Positions 35,088 to 42,087 of a stretch of 64,000 nucleotides of DNA are shown in pieces. The stretch is from Bacteroidota bacterium. Its GTDB lineage: Bacteria > Bacteroidota > Ignavibacteria > Palsa-1295. The notes under the pieces were generated by a model, which was not told the DNA's origin, searched no databases, and worked only from the letters and a program-made list of their open reading frames with translations. Position 1 is the first letter of the stretch; the number at the start of each line of letters is the position of its first letter. The position numbers and the translations under genes are program-made. The stretch is taken from NCBI GenBank assembly GCA_030706745.1, contig JAUZNX010000005.1, positions 124,001 to 188,000 on the forward strand. The letters run 5' to 3'.

Positions 35088-35707
35088 GCGGTTTCCTTCC
35101 TCGGTATAGTGGACGAAACGGATTTGTCTTGACGCGCAATCGTGGCCGCGCCGATAAGTGCAACAAGCAGCACGACGGAGACTAACTCGAATGGCAGAAC
35201 ATAATCGGTCATTGCGAGCTTGCCGATTTCTGAGGCGGTGCCCTCGCTCCCGTTCTTGTCCAGGATTTCGCGGGGCGTGCCCTGCACTTGTGATGTCACC
35301 TGCTGAACGGCATCGTGACTCCATGGGCTGCGGTTCCACGGTGGTTGATCGTATCGGATCCAATGGCCCGAGATCGTAAGCGAGGCGATCAGAAAGAGGA
35401 GCGCGCCGCACAAAATTAACGCGGGGATGCGCGATCGTACTGCCGCGCGAATGTCAATGTTTGAAACGCGGTTCGTAAGCATCACGCCAAAGACAAGAAG
35501 CACGAGGATACCGCCAACATAAATCAGGAGTTGGGCGATGGCAATGAAATCCGCACTCAGGATAACATAAATGCCCGCAATTCCGAAAAATGTAAATAAC
35601 AGCGAAAATGCGGCATGGACGATATTGCGCGAGAACGCGACCAGCACCGCACTCGTGACGATCGCGATTGCAAACAGATAAAAAAATATGTCGAAGAGTC
35701 CTGGCAT
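35084..35707 (-). CDS. nuoJ: NADH-quinone oxidoreductase subunit J
   Basis: The 207-residue membrane subunit J of complex I starts with a hydrophobic helix and contains the FTFFGIAGIYVILSADFIA segment typical of NuoJ, followed by QLLIYVGGILVLLVFGVML. The C-terminal part adds a polar loop and one more helix. The ATG at 35707 overlaps the nuoI stop by one base (TAATG), and the 3' end overlaps nuoK by four, so I, J and K are translationally coupled. Confidence 0.95.
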   Translation of the reverse strand: MPGLFDIFFYLFAIAIVTSAVLVAFSRNIVHAAFSLLFTFFGIAGIYVILSADFIAIAQLLIYVGGILVLLVFGVMLTNRVSNIDIRAAVRSRIPALILCGALLFLIASLTISGHWIRYDQPPWNRSPWSHDAVQQVTSQVQGTPREILDKNGSEGTASEIGKLAMTDYVLPFELVSVVLLVALIGAATIARQDKSVSSTIPRKETA

Positions 35708-36381
35708 TATTTATTGTGGTCGTCGCCGCTCCCGGGCCCGGCTCCCGGCGCCTTAAATGGCGGAGGCTTCATTCCGGGTTTGGCTACGAACGGTGGTTTC
35801 ACGGTCCCTCCGGAGGCTTGCTGTTGCTCGGCCACTTTTGCTGCGCGCTCCGCCGCTTGTTTGGCACGAAGCGCGTTGGCTTCAACCTCCCACTTCTTCC
35901 AGTTTGCGGTGTGCTCTTCGGCTTCCGATTTGTCCATCGTGGCAAAGTGATAGATCAGGTTCTCGCGCTTGTCCTCGGCGAACTCAAACACTTCGGTCAT
36001 CACGATACACTCCGTCGGACACGGCCACACACACAGCGAGCAATAGCAGCACTTGGCCATGTCGATATCGAACCGCGTAACCCACAGCGATTTCTTCTTC
36101 GCATTGCGGGTGGTAATGCCAAGATCTTCGCCCGGTACGGACTTTACTGTGTCGATTTCGATGCAATCGACCGGACAGGCGCGCGCGCATTTATCGCAGC
36201 CTATGCAATCGTCCATATTGACGTACAACCTGTTGCGCGCTCGTTCGGGCAGCACGTAGGCATCGCGCGGCGCAGGATACTGGCGCGTGACCTTCTTTCG
36301 CAGAAGGTGACGAATCGTGATCCGAAGGCCCTCGGAGGCCGTCAGCAGTGCACGCGAAATGTCAGTGAAGTATTTTCCCAC
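35707..36381 (-). CDS. nuoI: NADH-quinone oxidoreductase subunit I (two 4Fe-4S clusters)
   Basis: The 224 residues carry the two ferredoxin-type motifs of NuoI: CIGCDKCARACPVDC and CCYCSLCVWPCPTEC, which bind clusters N6a and N6b that lead electrons to NuoB. The C-terminal ~60 residues are Ala/Pro/Lys-rich and not typical. The start is a GTG at 36381. The first 63 bases (GKYFTDISRALLTASEGLRI) have a diverged copy at 37151-37213 on the other side of the PIN/antitoxin pair, with homology ending at the start codon. The present 5' end may therefore have arrived with that pair. Confidence 0.95.
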   Translation of the reverse strand: MGKYFTDISRALLTASEGLRITIRHLLRKKVTRQYPAPRDAYVLPERARNRLYVNMDDCIGCDKCARACPVDCIEIDTVKSVPGEDLGITTRNAKKKSLWVTRFDIDMAKCCYCSLCVWPCPTECIVMTEVFEFAEDKRENLIYHFATMDKSEAEEHTANWKKWEVEANALRAKQAAERAAKVAEQQQASGGTVKPPFVAKPGMKPPPFKAPGAGPGSGDDHNK

Positions 36382-36449
36382 GGAGTTTGAAAATGGCGGA
36401 AAGCCTGAACACGCCTCAGGAGAGGAGCAATCCGTAAGGGCCGGAGCCT

Positions 36450-36857
36450 TTATGAAAATTGGAGAAGAAACTCCGATGATGTTATGGCGGGGATTCTGCC
36501 AGACGCGAAGTCCCTTACGTTGCTCGTTATGATAAACGTGGAAGAAGCAGCATGGGCCGCTGCCTCGACGATAGCATCTTCAAAATCTGCGATCGCGCTA
36601 TTCCGAGCCTCTGTCAGCATTGCCTTGTTCACCGGCACAATTTCGAGTACATCCAAAAGTTGCCCCGATAGCTCCCGCGCTTTCGAGATTCCAAGCGACT
36701 TCTTCAGAATATAATAAATCGTGGGAGCAGCGTGAGAGGGAATGTTGCCGGACACCTTCCATCTTCGGCAAAGACTGAGCACCGCCATCGAGGAATCGAA
36801 GTCACCCCGAAGCAGGTAGATGTCGAGAATGACGTTCAGGTCAATCGTTGCGACCAT
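36450..36857 (-). CDS. PIN-domain protein (VapC-like toxin candidate)
   Basis: A 135-residue PIN-domain protein. The acidic metal site is visible: Asp6 in TIDLNVILD, Glu/Asp at 91-94 in DFEDAI, and Asn113/Asp116 in TSNVRDF. PIN proteins of this size are usually ribonuclease toxins of VapBC-type pairs. The ATG at 36857 overlaps the upstream antitoxin-like gene by 17 bases, as in many toxin-antitoxin pairs. It lies inside the nuo locus, between nuoI and the small gene after nuoH, and is bracketed by nuoI 5'-end copies. It is in the transcription direction of nuo. Confidence 0.9.
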   Translation of the reverse strand: MVATIDLNVILDIYLLRGDFDSSMAVLSLCRRWKVSGNIPSHAAPTIYYILKKSLGISKARELSGQLLDVLEIVPVNKAMLTEARNSAIADFEDAIVEAAAHAASSTFIITSNVRDFASGRIPAITSSEFLLQFS

Positions 36858-37101
36858 GCTGGAGGAACTTCTCCGTCAAGGATTGCATGCGCAGAGCCTC
36901 GAGGTCACTATCCGGCGGCAAAATGCCCGCCCATGATTGGATCATAGGATCGATGTCCCGATCGGTGGCATGACGAAGCGTGCGAACGAGGTAATCGAAG
37001 ACATCATCGACCTTCATCTTCGTCCGTTCGGCAAACGAGCGAATAAACGCCGCCTCGGAAGCCGGCAAGTCGATGGTAAAATGCTCAGATCCATTCATCA
37101 T
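36841..37101 (-). CDS. antitoxin-like partner of the PIN-domain protein
   Basis: An 86-residue acidic protein with an N-terminal FTIDLPASEAAFIRSFAERT segment of the kind found in ribbon-helix-helix antitoxins, followed by helical, acidic C-terminal sequence. I cannot name the family with certainty. Position and overlap with the PIN gene make an antitoxin role likely. The ATG at 37101 is followed by a second ATG; which is used is unclear. Autoregulation would be expected for such a pair but no operator is evident. Confidence 0.78.
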   Translation of the reverse strand: MMNGSEHFTIDLPASEAAFIRSFAERTKMKVDDVFDYLVRTLRHATDRDIDPMIQSWAGILPPDSDLEALRMQSLTEKFLQHGRND

Positions 37102-37150
37102 AAACTAAAATGTTTCGGCAATGGGATTAGTTCGTTACAGCAAGGATGGC

Positions 37151-37213
37151 GATCCGAAGGCCTTCGGAGGCCGTCAGAAGAGCTCGCCAGATATCTGAGA
37201 AGTATTTTGTCAC
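37151..37213 (-). pseudogene. copied 5' end of nuoI (21 codons)
   Basis: On the minus strand GTG at 37213 opens a 21-codon stretch, TKYFSDIWRALLTASEGLRI, matching the start of nuoI at 36319-36381 with about 83% base identity (roughly 11 differences in 63). The outer homology stops right at the start codon and the frame then continues without nuoI similarity. It lies 38 bases after the stop of the small gene that follows nuoH, where an undisturbed nuoI would be expected to begin. Confidence 0.85.
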
Positions 37214-37250
37214 AAGAAATAACTAACGACGATGCTGTGGCGACTTTTCC

Positions 37251-37475
37251 TCACACATCTTCAAAGATGCGGTCCGGCGTCACCAAACTTCCAAATGCCC
37301 CAATGACTTGCAGAAGGTGTCCCGCGCCAGCAATGATGGCGGTATGAGTGAGAAGTGGAAACAAATCATCCAGGTGTTTCCACTCCGCGATCCATCCAAC
37401 AGCGGCGAGGACGGTCCCGAAGAAGAAGAGCAAGGTGTAGATGAGTCGTCGCCGTCGCATACCGTGTTGCGTCAT
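37251..37475 (-). CDS. small membrane protein in the nuo locus
   Basis: A 74-residue protein with a basic start and two hydrophobic segments (about 11-28 and 40-62). I do not recognise the family. Its ATG at 37475 overlaps the TGA of nuoH by four bases (ATGA), so it is translated with nuoH and is very likely a real, co-regulated gene. It may be an accessory subunit or assembly factor of the complex, but that is only inference from position. Confidence 0.7.
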   Translation of the reverse strand: MTQHGMRRRRLIYTLLFFFGTVLAAVGWIAEWKHLDDLFPLLTHTAIIAGAGHLLQVIGAFGSLVTPDRIFEDV

Positions 37476-38578
37476 TGAAGAACAACGCTAAGTGTACTCG
37501 CAGCAAGAACAGCAACAAGACTAAACGGAATCAACACCTTCCAGCAAATATGCATGACCTGATCTACGCGCAAGCGGGGCAGCGTCCAGCGAATCCAGAT
37601 CTGAACGAAGACGAAACTGAGTCCCTTGAGCACGAACCACCCGAATCCGATGAGTGGTCCGTTCGCATCGCCCACGATGCTCGATCCACCGAATGGCGAT
37701 TGCCAGCCACCCAGGAATAAGACCGATGCGACCGCGCCGACGGCAAACATGCTCGCATACTCCGCAAGGAAGAACAGTGCAAACTTCATACCGCTATACT
37801 CGGTGTGATAGCCGGCGACAAGTTCCGATTCGGCTTCAGGCACATCGAATGGCACGCGGTTCGTCTCGGCCAGCGAGCCGACGAAATAGACCGCGAACGC
37901 AATGAGCATGACTGGGATCAGCGCGAGGTTCGACATGCCGCCAAAGCCGGGCAGGTGCTTCGGCCCACCAAAGAGAAACCAGTTTTGAATACCACCGGCC
38001 TGCAAATTCGTGATCGTCTGCAAATCCATCGAGCCGGCTACCACGACGATCGTGAGGATCGCGAGCGCGACCGGAATCTCATATGAGATGATTTGAGCGA
38101 CAGAACGCATCGCCCCGAGCATCGAATACTTATTGTTCGATCCCCAGCCGGCCATCAGAATGGAGATCACCGCGAGCGAGCCGATGCTGATGAAGTAAAA
38201 AATGCCCGTGTTCAAACGCGCGCCAACATACGCCACTGAAAATGGCAGCGCCGCGAATGCCGCGTAGCTCGCCAGAAAGATCATCCACGGCGCGAGCCGG
38301 TACATCGCTTTGTCCGCTACGAGCGGCATCGTATCTTCTTTCTGTAGCAGCTTCAGGATGTCAGCAATCGGTTGCAGCGTGCCTTTCGGACCAGTGCGCA
38401 TGGGTCCCAAACGGTCCTGCACCCACGCGGAAATCTTCATCTCACCTAAGATCGCGATGAGACCGTAGACCAGAATGAACAGGAGCGGAACGGCGCAATA
38501 GACCAGCGTCGTCAGTGCAAGCGACGCCATGCTTTGACCAATTATATTGGCGACGAATTCGTAGATGAAATCGAACAT
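37472..38578 (-). CDS. nuoH: NADH-quinone oxidoreductase subunit H
   Basis: The 368-residue membrane subunit H lies at the junction with the peripheral arm and lines the quinone site. Typical segments are AWVQDRLGPMRTGPKGTLQP in the first part, and RVPFDVPEAESELVAGYHTEYSG later. The ATG at 38578 starts the first helix. The gene is separated from nuoD by a gene on the opposite strand (38680-39201), so the operon order A-B-C-D-H is interrupted here. Confidence 0.95.
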   Translation of the reverse strand: MFDFIYEFVANIIGQSMASLALTTLVYCAVPLLFILVYGLIAILGEMKISAWVQDRLGPMRTGPKGTLQPIADILKLLQKEDTMPLVADKAMYRLAPWMIFLASYAAFAALPFSVAYVGARLNTGIFYFISIGSLAVISILMAGWGSNNKYSMLGAMRSVAQIISYEIPVALAILTIVVVAGSMDLQTITNLQAGGIQNWFLFGGPKHLPGFGGMSNLALIPVMLIAFAVYFVGSLAETNRVPFDVPEAESELVAGYHTEYSGMKFALFFLAEYASMFAVGAVASVLFLGGWQSPFGGSSIVGDANGPLIGFGWFVLKGLSFVFVQIWIRWTLPRLRVDQVMHICWKVLIPFSLVAVLAASTLSVVLQ

Positions 38579-38652
38579 GGATGGACACTAAACGTGTGGA
38601 CGCAATGAAAGGTTATTATGCACCATCTTAGTGGGAAGATCTTTTGCCGTCG

Positions 38653-38660
38653 TATTTTTG
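38653..38660 (+). promoter_or_regulatory. probable -7 box TAttTTTG for the tail-tube-like gene
   Basis: TATTTTTG lies 19 bases before the ATG at 38680. No clear TTG is found at the usual -33 distance, so it is a -7-only match. Confidence 0.4.
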
Positions 38661-38679
38661 TGGTGTCATTTGCACGATT

Positions 38680-39201
38680 ATGCAAATCATCTGGCTCTCC
38701 ATCGCGGTTCTCTTCCTGATATTATTCGGGATCTTTGTCATTCTGATTTATTTCTTAACGAGGCGCACTATGGCGACTTATCCTTTACCAGCGTATCATT
38801 TCAGTGTCGAGTGGGGCGGAAGTCGAACGGGTTTTTTGGAAGTTAAAGGACTCGACATTCTGATCGATGCCGTCGCGGTCCGCGATGGATCTTCGCCCGA
38901 AGACTCGATGAAGAAAATGCCGGGACTCCGGAAGTTCAGCAATGTGATTCTCAAACGCGGCATTATCAAAGGTGATAACGAGTTCTTCCAATGGATCAAT
39001 ACAAAAACGATGGGATCGATCGAGCGTCGCGACGTGGTCATCAAGTTATTGGACGATGAGCATGCTCCGGCGGTAGTATGGACGCTGCACGATGCATTTC
39101 CCGTTCGTTACTCGGGTCCATTTCTGTTTTCCTCCGATAGCGAAATTGCGATCGAGGAGCTGGAACTTGTCCATGAAGGAATTTCAGTGGAGTATTCGTA
39201 G
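38680..39201 (+). CDS. T4-gp19-like (contractile tail tube family) protein with N-terminal membrane helix
   Basis: This encodes up to 173 residues. From residue 31 the sequence (MATYPLPAYHFSVEWGG ... GLRKFSNVILKRGIIKGDNEF ... RRDVVIKLLDD ... IEELELVHEGISVEYS) is a complete T4 gp19/TIGR02241 tail-tube domain of about 143 residues, as found in phage tails and contractile injection systems. The first 30 residues form one strongly hydrophobic helix, which tube proteins normally lack. An internal ATG at 38770 has a GAGG seven bases upstream, so a soluble form may also be made. No other tail or injection gene is nearby. It lies on the plus strand between nuoD and nuoH. Confidence 0.85.
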   Translation: MQIIWLSIAVLFLILFGIFVILIYFLTRRTMATYPLPAYHFSVEWGGSRTGFLEVKGLDILIDAVAVRDGSSPEDSMKKMPGLRKFSNVILKRGIIKGDNEFFQWINTKTMGSIERRDVVIKLLDDEHAPAVVWTLHDAFPVRYSGPFLFSSDSEIAIEELELVHEGISVEYS

Positions 39202-39224
39202 TCAGGTCACTAAAACGCTATTCT

Positions 39225-40424
39225 CTACCGGTCCACCTCCCCGAGCACAATATCGATCGACCCCAAAATCACGACAAGATCGGCGACCAAATAGCCCCGT
39301 GAGATGATCGGTAAAATGCTCAAATTCGCAAAGGCTGGCGAGCGGACTTTCACGCGCCAGGGCTTCACATCACCTCGCGAAACAATGTAGTATCCCAACT
39401 CACCCCGCGGGGTTTCAGTACGCGAGTATATTTCACCGACCGGTGGCTTCAGCCGTCTCGGGATAGCGGACTGAACATCAGTCGCATCGTTCTCGGGATA
39501 CTGCTCCAAAATCTGCTCGATGATATTCAGCGACTGCTCCCATTCAAGCATTCGCACCCAATGGCGATTGAAGGCATCGCCAAGCGTGGCTAACGTGTCC
39601 GAGCCAACGGCAATCTCGAAATCGAATCGATCGTAGATTGAATAGGGGTCGTTCTTTCGGACGTCCCACTTGACACCGGTCGAACGAAGCATCGGCCCCG
39701 ATGCTCCGGCATTCACGGCAACCTGCGGATCGAGCACGCCGATTCCTGCGGTGCGCTGGACGAAAATATGATTGAACGTCAGCAGTTCATTGATCTCCGT
39801 GTGCGTCTTGCGATTTACTTTGACGAACTCGCGGCACATCGGCAACACGTCCTTATGCAGATCTTGTGAGACGCCACCGACCCACATGTAATTATAGAGG
39901 AAGCGCGCGCCGCACGTTTTCTCGAACATTTCAAGAATAGTCTCGCGGTCGCGAAAGCAGTAGAGGAAAGGCGTGAAGGCACCGGCATCGAGGCCATACG
40001 TACCGATCGCAATCAAGTGCGATGCGATGCGCTGAAGTTCTGCGAAGAGCACGCGGATGTACTCGACTTTCTCCGGCACCTCGATATTCATCATGCGCTC
40101 GACCGCAACGACGTAGCCATGCTCGCCCGACATGGCAGCGATGTAGTCCATCCGGTCGACATACGGAATGACCTGCGGATAGGTCATGTGCTCCGCGTGC
40201 TTCTCGAAGCAGCGATGCAAATACCCGAGGTGCGGGATTACATCGACGACGACCTCACCATCGAGCACGACTTCCAACCGGAGCACACCGTGTGTCGAAG
40301 GATGCTGCGGCCCCATGTTCAGTACCATCTCCTCCGTACGCAGACGATTTGGATCAGCCACGCCCTGCCCCCTCTTTGAAGAGGAGGAAGAAATAAGTGC
40401 GCGTCGCTCGAGAAGTTCAGGCAT
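39225..40424 (-). CDS. nuoD: NADH-quinone oxidoreductase subunit D
   Basis: The 399 residues form the 49-kDa-type subunit that helps build the quinone site. Key segments include NMGPQHPSTHGVLRL, with the quinone-site His, and a C-terminal DLVVILGSIDIVLGEVDR. The first ~30 residues, ISSSSSKRGQGVADPN and neighbours, do not belong to the family and are partly encoded by a GC-rich palindromic phrase (about 40366-40394), so the start codon used may be later. The ATG at 40424 is the first in frame. It is separate from NuoC, unlike the NuoCD fusions. Confidence 0.95.
   Translation of the reverse strand: MPELLERRALISSSSSKRGQGVADPNRLRTEEMVLNMGPQHPSTHGVLRLEVVLDGEVVVDVIPHLGYLHRCFEKHAEHMTYPQVIPYVDRMDYIAAMSGEHGYVVAVERMMNIEVPEKVEYIRVLFAELQRIASHLIAIGTYGLDAGAFTPFLYCFRDRETILEMFEKTCGARFLYNYMWVGGVSQDLHKDVLPMCREFVKVNRKTHTEINELLTFNHIFVQRTAGIGVLDPQVAVNAGASGPMLRSTGVKWDVRKNDPYSIYDRFDFEIAVGSDTLATLGDAFNRHWVRMLEWEQSLNIIEQILEQYPENDATDVQSAIPRRLKPPVGEIYSRTETPRGELGYYIVSRGDVKPWRVKVRSPAFANLSILPIISRGYLVADLVVILGSIDIVLGEVDR
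40366..40394. repeat. CCCCCTCTTTGAAGAGGAGG-type palindromic phrase in the nuoD 5' end
   Basis: CCTCTT and AAGAGG form a 6-bp stem around TG, in a CT/AG-rich run. It lies inside the first codons of nuoD and adds Ser-rich residues not seen in the family. Confidence 0.5.
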
Positions 40425-40435
40425 TCACTCTGTAC

Positions 40436-40459
40436 TTGTTACTCGTCACTCAATACGGT
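40436..40459. repeat. phrase-like repeat at the nuoC stop (TTACTCGTCACTC words)
   Basis: ACTTGTTACTCGTCACTC lies between nuoD and nuoC and covers the nuoC stop codon. It resembles the TAACGAGTG-type phrase at 9545-9582 read on the other strand. Confidence 0.45.
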
Positions 40460-40953
40460 ACCTTCATACCGTGATAAAAATCCGGCTCTTTGAAATCCTT
40501 GCGGAGCGGATGGCCGGGATAATCCTCATCGAGCAGAATGCGGCGATGATCGGGATGTCCCTCGAACCGAATGCCCATCATGTCCCAAGCCTCGCGCTCC
40601 TGCCAGTTGGCGTGCGCCCAAACGGAAGTAACAGATGGTACGTGCGCACCTTCCGCGTGCAGAGTAACCTTCAATGCAAGCTGGTGGTGAAGATGTGTTG
40701 ATTCGATATGATAGACCACAGAAAGAGTCCCATCACCGTTATCGAGCGAGGAAAGCAGCATGAGATTGTTGAAATCGAGCCCCGGCTCATCACGGAGATA
40801 GAATGCGAGATCCCGTAGGATTCGCACATCCACGATTTCGAGATATGATCCACTCCGGCGTTGATAGTTACCGCCCTCGGCCATCTCGCGCCAGGCGCCG
40901 AGTGTGCCACCGAAGGTAGAGCGAAGGTGTTCGACGATCTCTTGCTGGGTCAT
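40450..40953 (-). CDS. nuoC: NADH-quinone oxidoreductase subunit C
   Basis: About 167 residues of the 30-kDa-type subunit. The conserved region [31 protein letters not shown] is complete, and the C-terminal [11 protein letters not shown] is typical. It belongs to the connecting module between the iron-sulfur subunits and the membrane arm. The ATG at 40953 overlaps the nuoB stop by four bases (ATGA). Confidence 0.95.
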   Translation of the reverse strand: MTQQEIVEHLRSTFGGTLGAWREMAEGGNYQRRSGSYLEIVDVRILRDLAFYLRDEPGLDFNNLMLLSSLDNGDGTLSVVYHIESTHLHHQLALKVTLHAEGAHVPSVTSVWAHANWQEREAWDMMGIRFEGHPDHRRILLDEDYPGHPLRKDFKEPDFYHGMKVPY

Positions 40954-41447
40954 TCTCGCGAACGGATTTTTTCTTGCAACCGTAACAACCCCTCCAACAG
41001 CGCTTCGGGCCGAGGCGGGCAGCCCGGCACATACACATCGACCGGAATGACTCGATCGACTCCCTTCAGCACGTGATAGCCATATTCCCAATACGGTCCG
41101 CCGCAGTTCGAGCAGTTACCCATCGAGATGACGTATTTCGGATCGGCCATTTGCTCGTAGAGCATCTTGATGCGCGAGGCCATTTTGAGCGTCACGGTGC
41201 CGCTGATGATAATCAGATCGGATTGCCGCGGACTCGGTCGCGGAATCACGCCGAATCGCATCATGTCGTAATGCGATGCACTGGTCGCCATCATTTCGAT
41301 GGCGCAGCAGGCAAGCCCAAAGCTCATTTGCCACAAGCTCGAAAGCCGCGCCCAACTGAACAACGTCGCGCTGTTCGTAACGAGCACGCTACTGGCACCG
41401 TCTCGCTCGCCCGCGTCAGCGGGAAGGATGTCGAATAGCTCCTTCAT
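40950..41447 (-). CDS. nuoB: NADH-quinone oxidoreductase subunit B (cluster N2)
   Basis: About 165 residues with the N2 cluster ligands: the tandem Cys in [10 protein letters not shown], the Cys in [10 protein letters not shown] and the Cys in [11 protein letters not shown]. NuoB passes electrons to quinone. The start at 41447 is chosen because it overlaps the nuoA stop by four bases. The codons before it are only the phrase-like repeat that also makes the end of nuoA. The 3' end overlaps nuoC. Confidence 0.95.
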   Translation of the reverse strand: MKELFDILPADAGERDGASSVLVTNSATLFSWARLSSLWQMSFGLACCAIEMMATSASHYDMMRFGVIPRPSPRQSDLIIISGTVTLKMASRIKMLYEQMADPKYVISMGNCSNCGGPYWEYGYHVLKGVDRVIPVDVYVPGCPPRPEALLEGLLRLQEKIRSRE

Positions 41448-41857
41448 TCGTAATTCGTAATTGATACAACATCCTTCAACCGGGCCACAAATGGTTTCGG
41501 TCGCGCCCATTCAAGATCGCCCATTGCCCATACATAGATGTAACCGACCAGCAAGATCCCCAGGAATGTGAACATTTCGCTGAGCGCGAGCCAGCCCATT
41601 GGCTTGAGCACCAGCGCCCACGGAAAAAGGAACACAATTTCAACATCGAATAAAATGAAAATGAGTGCAATGACGTAATAGCGGATGTTGAACTTGATCC
41701 AGGGACCCTCGATCGGGTCCTCGCCACACTCGTATGAGGAGAGCTTAAACGTGTTGGGGTTCCGTGGTCTCAGCAATTTGCTCGTGACGAGCCCTCCGGC
41801 GACGAATAAGATCGCCAGAATGAGAAATGCAAACACATGGCTAAACTCTGTGAGCAT
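41444..41857 (-). CDS. nuoA: NADH-quinone oxidoreductase subunit A
   Basis: About 137 residues with three membrane helices. The family segments [33 protein letters not shown] and WAMGDLEW are present. The ATG at 41857 begins the first helix; it is the first gene of the locus. The last residues (VVSITNYE) are encoded by an ATTACGAATTACGAATGA phrase that also supplies the nuoB start codon, so this end is probably an addition to the original protein. Confidence 0.95.
   Translation of the reverse strand: MLTEFSHVFAFLILAILFVAGGLVTSKLLRPRNPNTFKLSSYECGEDPIEGPWIKFNIRYYVIALIFILFDVEIVFLFPWALVLKPMGWLALSEMFTFLGILLVGYIYVWAMGDLEWARPKPFVARLKDVVSITNYE
41445..41465. repeat. ATTACGAATTACGAATGA phrase at the nuoA/nuoB junction
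   Basis: On the minus strand two ATTACGAA words run into TGA. The phrase provides the last four codons and stop of nuoA and the ATG of nuoB. It is the same word as at 13081-13110. Confidence 0.65.
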
Positions 41858-41999
41858 AAAAAAGGCCGTCGGCGAAAATGCAACTGCTAAAGTGCTAAAA
41901 CGCTTTGTAGCGTTCCACAGACTCACACGATAGCGATTGTTTACCAACGTGGAGTGATGCGCGATGAGGGCGCACCACGGTGTATGAAAATAAGTTTTG

Positions 42000-42007
42000 T
42001 ATCTTTG
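42000..42007 (+). promoter_or_regulatory. probable -7 box TAtcTTTG before the BadF-type kinase gene
   Basis: TATCTTTG lies 80 bases before the GTG at 42088, implying a leader of about 77 bases. No clear -33 element is found. Confidence 0.4.
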
Positions 42008-42087
42008 CTCCCAGGATGTGGTGCGGTCATGCCTGAAAATGGTGGGCGCCGCCAATCCATTCGGTATTATAACAACATGCGAACGCA

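Noticed and set aside
38680-39201. Prophage or complete contractile injection system
   Set aside because: Only the tube-like gene is present; no sheath, baseplate, terminase, capsid or integrase gene occurs in the flanks, which are nuo genes.
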